Part shown: in pieces, positions 57,516-64,000 of the stretch
How positions within the stretch are numbered: position 1 is the first letter of the stretch
Layout of the letters: the number at the start of each line of letters is the position of its first letter
Origin: Pseudoblastomonas marina
GTDB lineage: Bacteria; Pseudomonadota; Alphaproteobacteria; Sphingomonadales; Sphingomonadaceae
DNA: 64,000 nt
Direction: 5' to 3'
NCBI RefSeq assembly: GCF_014641655.1
Contig: NZ_BMID01000001.1
Location: 1,602,427 to 1,666,426, forward strand
Program-made: the position numbers and the translations under genes
Notes under the pieces: model-generated
The model's database searches: none
What the model saw: only the letters and a program-made list of their open reading frames with translations
Told to the model about the DNA's origin: nothing

Positions 57516-58525
57516 GTTACGTAATACGCGCGGCCACCGCGCAGGATGTCGAAGCCATGTACGAGATGGCGAAACTGACCGGCGGCGGGTTCACCAACCT
57601 CCCGCCCGATCGCGACACGCTGCGCAAGAAGCTAGAGCGTTCTGAAGCGTGCTTTGCCAAGGAGGCCGACCGGCCCGACGACGACCTGTTCGTGCTGGTG
57701 CTCGAGGATACCGAGACCGGCGAGGTGCGCGGCACCAGCCAGCTGTTCACCGAAGTGGGCCAGCAATGGCCGTTCTATTCCTACCGGATCCAGACGCACA
57801 CCCAGCATTCGCAGGAGCTCGACCGGACGTTCCGCGCCGAGATGCTGAGCCTGGTCACCGACCTCGAGGGCGCGAGCGAAGTGGGCGGCCTGTTCCTCCA
57901 CCCCAGCAGCCGTGCGGGCGGGCTCGGCATGTTGCTCGCGCGCAGCCGCTATCTCTTCATCGCGATGCATCGCGACCGCTTCGGCGACAAGATCCTCGCC
58001 GAACTGCGCGGGATCATCGACGATCGCGGCGGGTCGCCGTTCTGGGACGGCCTCGCGGGCAAGTTCTTCGGCATGAGCTTCCAGGAAGCCGACGAGTTCA
58101 ACGCCTTGAACGGCAACCAGTTCATCGCCGACCTCATGCCCAAGAGCCCGATCTACACCGCGATGCTGCCCGAAAGCGCGCGCGCCGTCATCGGGCTGCC
58201 GCACCCGACGGGTCGTGCAGCGATGCGCATGCTTGAGAACGAGGGCTTCGCCTACGAGGGCTATGTCGACATCTTCGACGGCGGTCCGACGGTCACCGCC
58301 CGCACCGACCAGTTGAAGACGCTGCGCGAGACGCGCCCGATGGAAATTTCGCGCTGCGATCTCGACATCGGCGACCGCGTGCTGATCGCGACCGGGCACA
58401 ATGCGAACTTCCGCTGCTGCTACGGCATGATCGAACACGAGGGCGACAAGGTCGCGATCGATCACACCACCTGCCGCACCCTCGCGGTCGAGCCGGGCGA
58501 CACCGCCTGGTGCGTGGCGCGGTGA
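57512..58525 (+). CDS. astA: Arginine N-succinyltransferase
   Basis: 337 residues from a TTG at 57512, which overlaps the upstream stop (TTGA) and follows GGAGCAAAG. AstA moves a succinyl group from succinyl-CoA to arginine, the first step of the AST pathway. VIRAATAQDVEAMYEMAKLTGGGFTNLPPD, GGLFLHPSSRAGGLG and HEGDKVAIDHTTCRTLAV fit the family well. Confidence 0.95.
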   Translation: MSYVIRAATAQDVEAMYEMAKLTGGGFTNLPPDRDTLRKKLERSEACFAKEADRPDDDLFVLVLEDTETGEVRGTSQLFTEVGQQWPFYSYRIQTHTQHSQELDRTFRAEMLSLVTDLEGASEVGGLFLHPSSRAGGLGMLLARSRYLFIAMHRDRFGDKILAELRGIIDDRGGSPFWDGLAGKFFGMSFQEADEFNALNGNQFIADLMPKSPIYTAMLPESARAVIGLPHPTGRAAMRMLENEGFAYEGYVDIFDGGPTVTARTDQLKTLRETRPMEISRCDLDIGDRVLIATGHNANFRCCYGMIEHEGDKVAIDHTTCRTLAVEPGDTAWCVAR

Positions 58526-58538
58526 CGGAGAGGATCGA

Positions 58539-59786
58539 ATGAGCCTCAGGGAAATCAATTTCGACGGGATCGTCGGTCCTTCGCACAATTATGCCGGGCT
58601 GAGCCTCGGCAATATCGCGAGTGCGAGCCACAAGGGCGATCCGTCCTATCCGCGCGCCGCGGCGCTGCAGGGCGTCGCCAAGATGCGGCACAATCTCGGC
58701 CTCGGGCTGGCGCAGGGTTTCCTGCTTCCGCTGCCCCGGCCCAACCGCGCCTTTCTCGAGGCGATCGCGCCCGACGAAGACACCCCGCCGGCGCTGGTCG
58801 CCGCGGCATGGTCCGCCTCCTCGATGTGGACCGCCAATGCGGCGACGGTCTCGCCCGCGCCCGATACGCGCGACGGCAAGTGCCACCTGACCCCCGCCAA
58901 CCTCGTCACCATGCCGCACCGCGCGCAGGAATGGCAGGACACCAAGGCCCAGCTCGACCTGGCCTTCGGCGGCGAGGGCTTCGTCGTCCACGACGCGGTG
59001 ATGCCGAGCTTCGGCGACGAGGGCGCGGCCAACCACATGCGGTTCTGCGAAGGCCACGACGCCCCCGGCGTCGAAGTGTTCGTCTGGGGCCGACAGGGCG
59101 GGCGCTATCCCGCACGCCAGCACGAACAGGCGAGCCGCATCGTCGCGCGCAGCCACGGGCTCGCCCCGGCGCGCGCGGTATTCATCGAGCAGAATCCCGA
59201 GGCGATCGCCGCGGGCGCGTTTCACAACGACGTCGTCTCGGTCGCCAACGAACGCGTGCTGTTCACGCACGAGCGCGCCTATGCCGACCAGGCGGGCGCC
59301 TATGACGCGATCCGCGCCGCCTTCCCCGCGCTGCAGGTGGTCGAAGTGCCCGAAACCTCGGTGAGCCTCGAGGAGGCTATCCGCACCTATCTGTTCAACG
59401 CCCAGCTCGTCTCGCTGCCCGAGGGCGGGATGGCCCTGGTGGTGCCGAGCGAATGCCGCGAGAGCGAAAGCGTGTGGTCGTGGGTCGAGACCATGCTCGG
59501 CTCGAACGGGCCGATCCGGCAGGTGCTGCCGGTCGATGTCCGCCAATCGATGGCCAATGGCGGCGGCCCCGCCTGCCTGCGCCTGCGCGTGGTGGCCGAC
59601 CCGGATGCGGTCGATCCGCGCTTCATGGTCGACGAGGCCAAGGCCGGACGGATCGAACAGGTAGTCGCAGAGCACTGGCCCGAGCAGATCGATCCCGCCG
59701 ATATCGGCAGCGATAGCCTCGCCCGCAGCGTGATCGACGCCCGGCGCGCGTTGCTCGATGCGCTGGAGCTCTCCGAACTGGCCTGA
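58539..59786 (+). CDS. astB: N-succinylarginine dihydrolase
   Basis: 415 residues. Second enzyme of the AST pathway: hydrolyses succinylarginine to succinylornithine, CO2 and ammonia. REINFDGIVGPSHNYAGLSLGN opens the protein; GAFHNDVVSVANERVLF and the catalytic cysteine in NGGGPACLRLRVV are conserved. It starts 13 bases after astA. The later genes astC, astD and astE are not visible downstream. Confidence 0.97.
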   Translation: MSLREINFDGIVGPSHNYAGLSLGNIASASHKGDPSYPRAAALQGVAKMRHNLGLGLAQGFLLPLPRPNRAFLEAIAPDEDTPPALVAAAWSASSMWTANAATVSPAPDTRDGKCHLTPANLVTMPHRAQEWQDTKAQLDLAFGGEGFVVHDAVMPSFGDEGAANHMRFCEGHDAPGVEVFVWGRQGGRYPARQHEQASRIVARSHGLAPARAVFIEQNPEAIAAGAFHNDVVSVANERVLFTHERAYADQAGAYDAIRAAFPALQVVEVPETSVSLEEAIRTYLFNAQLVSLPEGGMALVVPSECRESESVWSWVETMLGSNGPIRQVLPVDVRQSMANGGGPACLRLRVVADPDAVDPRFMVDEAKAGRIEQVVAEHWPEQIDPADIGSDSLARSVIDARRALLDALELSELA

Positions 59787-59943
59787 CCGCCTGTGGTGCG
59801 GCTGCTCGATTTCGGGACGGATTCGACAAAGCCGCTTCTGTCGGGCAACTTTACGGTTATCGGATCGTTAAGCACGCAAGCCACGCGATTCCGCACGTGG
59901 CACGCTGCTTGCTCATCCGGCAGGCAAAGGAGTTCGGCCACCC

Positions 59944-60204
59944 ATGTTCCGAAAAATCGGACGCCTGTTCACGATCAAGACCAAGTTCGAGGCATACGTC
60001 ATCATCTATGCCCTCGCGCTCGGCGCGATCGAACGCGGCACGGCCTATCTCGACCAGTATCCGGGCATCGGCGGCTGGCTCCTGCTGCTTGCCTGCACCG
60101 GTGCGGTGTTCCTCGGCGGCGCGAAGATCCTCGATTGCGTGACGAAAGAGCAGGCGGAGCGAAAGACGCTCGAGGCGGAGACCGCTGCGGGCGGTGGGGC
60201 GTAG
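59944..60204 (+). CDS. Small two-helix membrane protein, unknown
   Basis: 86 residues. AAAGGAG lies about ten bases before the ATG. Two membrane segments (about 15-32 and 43-62) and a charged tail (KEQAERKTLEAETA). It resembles small sphingomonad proteins with an IKTKFEAYVIIYALALGAIERG start that I cannot name. Single gene. Confidence 0.78.
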   Translation: MFRKIGRLFTIKTKFEAYVIIYALALGAIERGTAYLDQYPGIGGWLLLLACTGAVFLGGAKILDCVTKEQAERKTLEAETAAGGGA

Positions 60205-60550
60205 AGGATAAGAGTCTTTGTGGTTACGGACCCGCATCCGCGGGTCCATCCTCGGTGCTATTCTCTCCGCTTCGCTCCAAGGCACCTGCGGGCGGGCGGT
60301 CGCCCTTGCCTCCGCGCTAGTCGCGCCTCGGACGACCGTCTTGGTCGTATCCGCTTGGCGCTATCTCGCAATGTCCGTCCAGAATTTGCGCGCGATAGCG
60401 CGCACGCGTGCGACCGCACGCCGGCCGTTAGGCCGAAGCCAAGCGAGCCGGATGGCTCGCGCCCGGCGTTTGAGGGACCAAAGAAAATAGAAGTGGAGCG
60501 TTTCTGTTGCCAGGTACGCTCCGGACCCCTGTATCCGTTCTGTTGACCGG
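60205..60550. other. Gene-free structured stretch
   Basis: No gene can be supported here; the short open frames are Arg-rich and lack ribosome sites. The DNA is full of palindromes: GGACCCGCATCCGCGGGTCC near 60232, GCGCGCGATAGCGCGC near 60390, and GCGAGCCGGATGGCTCGC near 60446. GGCCGTTAGGCC occurs here (about 60422) and again inside the tmRNA coding piece (about 60586). It could be trailer RNA of the tmRNA precursor or a dispersed repeat. Confidence 0.5.
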
Positions 60551-60559
60551 TCGGACCGA

Positions 60560-60850
60560 CCGCGCTTTTGGCTTTGTAAATTCAGGCCGTTAGGCCGTCA
60601 CATTACGCAGCGAGAGCAAGTGCTTCGTTATCGTTGGCACTTATTGGTTTTGAGCCTTTAACGGGTTACTCAGCCCGGACGAAAACAGCGCCTTTCAACA
60701 CGCGTCGATCCTGGTTCGGCCCCGTCAATGCGCCCGCCCACTTGCTCGGTGGAGGCAGACGCAATGGTGGAGCCGCCGGGTACTGCCCCCGGGTCCGCCG
60801 TGCCTATTGCACGCCGCAGTTTATCGTCATAGCCCGCCGAAACGAGCAGG
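60560..60850 (-). ncRNA. ssrA: Permuted two-piece tmRNA (ssrA)
   Basis: Read on the minus strand, the acceptor piece comes first and ends CGGCTCCACCA (the CCA lies at 60765-60767). A spacer of about 41 bases follows. The coding piece then starts GGGGCCGAACC at 60723; its first seven bases pair with CGGCTCC, including the G3-U pair of tRNA-Ala-like tmRNAs. The tag frame at 60638-60603 reads ANDNEALALAA then TAA. This order (acceptor before coding) is the circularly permuted alphaproteobacterial form. CTATATAG (60853-60860) is a likely -10 box. Outer ends are approximate. Confidence 0.93.
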
Positions 60851-60871
60851 CCCTATATAGGCGCGCGGAGA

Positions 60872-61366
60872 TTAATGTGAAGTGGACGGAGGCGCGCTCG
60901 CCTCGTCTTTCTTCAATTCAGCCAGAATCTTCTTCAGCACGTCGAGCTGCGGGTCGGTCGGCACGTCGGGGCTCTTCGCGCTGTCCTCGGTCTGTCGGGC
61001 GAGCTCCTGCATCTCGTCCATCGCCCGGTTCACGCCCCTAACCAACATGAATACGGCGAATGCGATCAGCAGGAAATTGATCACCTGCGTGATCAGGTCG
61101 CCATACCCAATCATCTGCACGCCGGCCTCCCTAAGCTCGGCGTAATTGGTCAGCGAGCCATCATAGCCCTCGGGAATCGGACCTAGCCGGACGAACTTGT
61201 TCGAGAAATCGATATCGCCGAACAGCCAGCCGATCAGCGGCATGATGATCCCCTCGGCGAGCGAGGTCGTGATCTTGCCGAACGCCGCCCCGATGACCAC
61301 GCCCACCGCGAGGTCGATCACGTTGCCGCGCGCGATGAATTTCTTGAATTCCTTCCCCAAGCCCAT
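60872..61366 (-). CDS. mscL: Large-conductance mechanosensitive channel MscL
   Basis: 164 residues. MGLGKEFKKFIARGNVIDLAVGVVIGAAFG is the gate helix, and the second helix is QVINFLLIAFAVFMLVRGVNR. The channel opens on osmotic downshock to release solutes. It is longer than usual (136-150), with a C-terminal acidic/Lys tail of about 45 residues ending in the KKILAELKK helix. The tmRNA gene follows directly on the same strand. Confidence 0.97.
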   Translation of the reverse strand: MGLGKEFKKFIARGNVIDLAVGVVIGAAFGKITTSLAEGIIMPLIGWLFGDIDFSNKFVRLGPIPEGYDGSLTNYAELREAGVQMIGYGDLITQVINFLLIAFAVFMLVRGVNRAMDEMQELARQTEDSAKSPDVPTDPQLDVLKKILAELKKDEASAPPSTSH

Positions 61367-61498
61367 GCTCTATCCTTTCTTGTCTAAGGGACATCGTTTG
61401 ACACGCGCCGCACGAGGCCACAAGCGAGGTGCAAAGCTTGAAAGCGCGCCTAGCCGTGCTATCTAGGTAAGACAGTCGTTCTTAGGGGAGTTTGCCGC

Positions 61499-62098
61499 AT
61501 GTCCTGGAAGTCCTTCCGCTTTGCCCTCATCGCTGCAGGTGCCGCCATGCTGGCGTCCTGCGGCATCAACTCGGTGCCGACCAAGGAAGAGGCCGCCAAG
61601 GCCGCCTGGGCCAATGTCGAAAGCGCCTACCAGCGCCGTGCCGACCTGATCCCCAACCTCGTCTCGACCGTGCGCGGCGCCGCCGCGGCAGAGGAAGACA
61701 CGCTGACCGGCGTGATCGAGGCCCGTTCGCGCGCCACATCGATCCAGCTCAGCGCCGACGATCTCGACGACCCGGCCAAGTTCCAGCAGTTCGAAGCCGC
61801 GCAGGGCGAGCTCGGCAGTGCATTGAGCCGCCTGATGGTTACCGTCGAGCGCTATCCCGAGTTGCAGAGCCAGCAGCGTTTCGGCGACCTGATGGTCGCG
61901 CTCGAGGGCAGCGAAAACCGCATCGAGACCGCGCGCGTCCGCTACAACGAGGCGGTGCAGGACTATAACACCACGATCCGCACCTTCCCCGACATCGTCG
62001 GCGCGAAGGTGATCCACGGTGCCGAGCCGATGCAGACCTTCAGCGCCAAGCCGGGTGCCGACGAAGCGCCCACGGTCGACTTCGGTAACGAGGGCTGA
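61499..62098 (+). CDS. LemA family lipoprotein
   Basis: 199 residues. Signal with lipobox MLASC (Cys21); then the LemA helical domain with VESAYQRRADLIPNLVSTVR, ALSRLMVTVERYPELQSQQ and RVRYNEAVQDYNTTIRTFP. The role is unclear; LemA often accompanies TPM-domain proteins, as it does here. It begins the LemA-TPM-TPM group. Confidence 0.92.
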   Translation: MSWKSFRFALIAAGAAMLASCGINSVPTKEEAAKAAWANVESAYQRRADLIPNLVSTVRGAAAAEEDTLTGVIEARSRATSIQLSADDLDDPAKFQQFEAAQGELGSALSRLMVTVERYPELQSQQRFGDLMVALEGSENRIETARVRYNEAVQDYNTTIRTFPDIVGAKVIHGAEPMQTFSAKPGADEAPTVDFGNEG

Positions 62099-62118
62099 TC
62101 CTGCTTCAGCTAAACGTC

Positions 62119-62937
62119 ATGTCGCGTGTCCTCGCCGCCTTCGCGCTGGTGTTCGCGCTTATCGCGAGCCCGGCGCTGGCGCAGGACTATCCGGCCCCGC
62201 CGGACGGTCCGATCCTCGACGCCGCCGACCTTATCCCCGCGGACCAGGAGGCGGCGCTCGATCGGCGCCTGCGCGACTACAACGAACAGACCGGCCGTGC
62301 GGTGATCGTCGCGACGGTACCCTCGATGGACGGTGCCGACATCGACAATTACTCGCGCGGGCTGGCGGAGTTCTGGAATATCGGCGGGGCCACGACCGAG
62401 GAAGGCGTGCTCGTTTTCGTCGCGCGCGACGACCGCAAGATGGCGATCAAGACCGCACGCGGGCTCGACGACCGGCTGACCGACATCAGCGCCGGACGGA
62501 TCATCCGCAACACCATGCGCCCCGCCTTCCGCGCGGGCGATTTCGGCGGCGGGATCACGCAAGCGGTGGACGAGATCATCGAGCGGCTCGACCTGTCGCC
62601 CGCCGATGCCCGCGCGATCGCCGAAGCCGAAGCCGCCGCCGAGACGCAACGCGCCGAGGAAGGCGGATTCCCGATCGGCACGATCATCTGGTTCGTCTTC
62701 ATCTTTTTGTTCTTCATCCTGCCGATGTTCTCGCGCGGGCGCGGCCGCCGCTATCGCCGCGGCGGCGTCGGCAGCGTGGTCGGCGACATCATTCTGTGGG
62801 AAGCCGGCAAGGCGGTCGCGCGCGGCCTGTCCGACAGCGGCTCGTCCGGTTGGGGCGGTAGCGGGGGCGGTGGCTTCGGCGGGTTCGGCGGCGGTGGCGG
62901 CGGCTTCGGCGGCGGCGGCGCCTCAGGTGGCTGGTAA
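62119..62937 (+). CDS. TPM domain protein (YgcG family) with Gly-rich tail
   Basis: 272 residues. The signal ends ALAQ (residue 21); the TPM domain (about 30-150) has VIVATVPSMDGADIDNYSRG and FWNIGGATTEEGVLVFVARD. One membrane segment (about 192-208) precedes an Arg cluster and a tail rich in Gly, Ser and Phe. TPM proteins of this kind have been linked to phosphatase-like folds and photosystem repair in plants; the bacterial role is unknown. It starts 20 bases after lemA. Confidence 0.92.
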   Translation: MSRVLAAFALVFALIASPALAQDYPAPPDGPILDAADLIPADQEAALDRRLRDYNEQTGRAVIVATVPSMDGADIDNYSRGLAEFWNIGGATTEEGVLVFVARDDRKMAIKTARGLDDRLTDISAGRIIRNTMRPAFRAGDFGGGITQAVDEIIERLDLSPADARAIAEAEAAAETQRAEEGGFPIGTIIWFVFIFLFFILPMFSRGRGRRYRRGGVGSVVGDIILWEAGKAVARGLSDSGSSGWGGSGGGGFGGFGGGGGGFGGGGASGGW

Positions 62938-62949
62938 GCGGGGCTGTAG

Positions 62950-63624
62950 ATGAAATATCTGAACGCAGAAGATCATGCGAAGGTGAGCGAGGCGGTCGCC
63001 GCGGCCGAGCTGACCACCAGCGGCGAAATCGTCACCGTGCTGGCCGATCGCTCGGACGGTTATACCGACGTGATCCTCGTCTGGGCGGCGGTGATCGCCT
63101 TTACCGCGATGAGCATCTTTGCCGTCGTGCCCGACGCACTGCTCGACACGATCGACTGGTTCCGCGGCGGCTGGACGCACGACTGGACCTTCGGCGAGGT
63201 GATCGCCTGGCTGACAGGCCTCGGCGTGGTCCTCTTCCTCGCGATCTGGGGATTGTTCAGCTGGGAACGCCTGACCTACGCGCTGATCCCCGGCCCGGTG
63301 AAGACCAAGCGCGTGCACCACCGCGCGATCGAACATTTCAAGGTCGGCGCCGAACGCCGCACCCATGGCCGCACCGGCGTTCTGCTCTATCTCTCGATGA
63401 AGGAACACCGCGCCGAGATCGTCGCCGACCAGCCGATTGCCGAGATCGTATCGGCCGAGGTCTGGGGCGAGGCGATGGAGGACATGTTGGTGCATATCCG
63501 CGAAGGCCACATCGCCGACGGCCTCGCTGCCGGTGTGCGCGATGTCGGCAAGGTGCTGTCCGAAAACTTCCCCCGCGCGGAAGACGACCAGAACGAGCTG
63601 CCCGACCGGTTGATCGAGGTGTGA
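62950..63624 (+). CDS. TPM domain membrane protein
   Basis: 224 residues. ELTTSGEIVTVLADRSDGYTD (partial TPM domain) is followed by two membrane segments (about 41-60 and 90-110) and the rest of the TPM domain (GRTGVLLYLSMKEHRAEIVADQPI). Its stop overlaps the GTG start of the nudix gene by four bases. It is the third member of the LemA-TPM-TPM set. Confidence 0.88.
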   Translation: MKYLNAEDHAKVSEAVAAAELTTSGEIVTVLADRSDGYTDVILVWAAVIAFTAMSIFAVVPDALLDTIDWFRGGWTHDWTFGEVIAWLTGLGVVLFLAIWGLFSWERLTYALIPGPVKTKRVHHRAIEHFKVGAERRTHGRTGVLLYLSMKEHRAEIVADQPIAEIVSAEVWGEAMEDMLVHIREGHIADGLAAGVRDVGKVLSENFPRAEDDQNELPDRLIEV

Positions 63625-64000
63625 GCGGTACCGACGCCGACTGTCCCGAGGAAACCGTCTGGGCCGGCGATTACATCACCGCGAAGAAACGCGGGCGGTG
63701 GGAATATGTCGGTCGCGCGCGCGGCATCCGCGCGGCGGTGATCGTCGCGGTGGAGGACGGGCACGTCCTGCTGGTCGAGCAGTACCGCGTGCCGCTCGGC
63801 AAACGCTGCATCGAATATCCCGCGGGGCTGATCGGCGACGACGACGGCGAGGAGGACGAGGACCCGCTCAAGGCCGCCGGGCGTGAGCTCGAGGAAGAGA
63901 CCGGCTATCGCGCCGAACGCCTAGAGGATTGCGGCGAATTCTATTCCTCGCCTGGCATGGTCAGCGAAAGCTTCACGCTGGTGAAGGCGTCCGGCCTGAC
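63621..64000 (+). CDS. NUDIX hydrolase, ADP-ribose pyrophosphatase-like (3' end outside window)
   Basis: Starts with a GTG at 63621 that overlaps the previous stop (GTGA). 126 codons are visible and the frame is open to the window end. VEQYRVPLGKRCIEYPAGLI is the ADP-ribose pyrophosphatase feature. The nudix box is G-x-I-G-DDDGEEDEDPLKAAGRELEEETGY, interrupted by an unusually acidic insertion between its first Gly and the REL(E)EETG part. The function is inferred from the family. Confidence 0.88.
   Translation, partial: MSGTDADCPEETVWAGDYITAKKRGRWEYVGRARGIRAAVIVAVEDGHVLLVEQYRVPLGKRCIEYPAGLIGDDDGEEDEDPLKAAGRELEEETGYRAERLEDCGEFYSSPGMVSESFTLVKASGL

Noticed and set aside
60218-60546. Two overlapping Arg-rich open frames after the small membrane protein
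   Set aside because: No ribosome sites, no family, and the DNA is dominated by palindromes next to the tmRNA.
60634-61041. Plus-strand open frame across the tmRNA and mscL end
   Set aside because: It is antisense to the tmRNA, whose acceptor stem, CCA and tag frame are clear.

Overview
The window is a continuous stretch of a GC-rich alphaproteobacterial chromosome. Several signs point to Sphingomonadales, most likely the Erythrobacteraceae. These are a CcrM-type GANTC adenine methylase, a circularly permuted two-piece tmRNA with tag ANDNEALALAA, an F1-only atp operon (H-A-G-D-C), a three-gene pntAA-pntAB-pntB transhydrogenase next to an aa3-oxidase subunit IV, and a lone Fe-S photolyase. This placement rests on gene content and recognised protein families; no database search was possible. 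There is no rRNA, tRNA, CRISPR array, insertion sequence or prophage that I can support.

Layout. 1-9.7 kb: 3' part of priA, two tandem paralogous secreted TPR/metallopeptidase-like proteins (one with, one without HExxH), an Fe-S photolyase, a small lipoprotein, ada and a membrane-anchored trypsin-like protease. 9.8-14.7 kb: the F1 ATP synthase operon and its terminator. 14.7-24.7 kb: envelope genes (acyltransferase-3, SGNH protein, GT39-like transferase), a periplasmic prolyl oligopeptidase, an HNH protein, two EamA transporters, an orphan CpaF ATPase broken by an apparent 26-bp deletion, and an entericidin-like lipoprotein. 24.7-31.0 kb: a tandem glycine riboswitch followed by gcvT-gcvH-gcvPA-gcvPB. 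The gcv operon runs without a visible break into an ABA4-like membrane protein and two methyltransferase-like genes. 31.1-38.2 kb: an NAD(P)-binding protein, dgt, a racemase-fold protein lacking both catalytic cysteines, a secreted subtilase, and a tightly coupled beta-helix / diheme cytochrome / hydrolase operon. 38.2-46.0 kb: DUF2147 protein, transhydrogenase, cytochrome oxidase subunit IV, an NtrC-type regulator with an altered GAFTGA loop, an SDR and folP.

46.0-49.2 kb is the most unusual part. ccrM is followed by two further copies of its own 3' end, and each copy abuts the stop codon of an intervening gene. The ccrM promoter carries a CtrA-like box and four GANTC sites within 54 bp. 49.2-54 kb: rnhB, a PQQ-type sugar dehydrogenase, GNAT, and an overlapping DUF1285-nudix-cca operon. 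54-60.2 kb: malate synthase G, then an M20 hydrolase-astA-astB arginine catabolism operon. 60.2-64 kb: a structured gene-free stretch, permuted ssrA, mscL, a LemA-TPM-TPM group and the start of a nudix gene.

Most of the window is housekeeping. The features worth following up are the ccrM tail copies and their regulatory region, the extension of the glycine-riboswitch operon into methyltransferases, and several proteins whose catalytic or contact residues have been replaced (racemase, NtrC-type regulator, metallopeptidase paralogue). Dispersed palindromes of one sequence family sit between genes, mostly at convergent gene ends.
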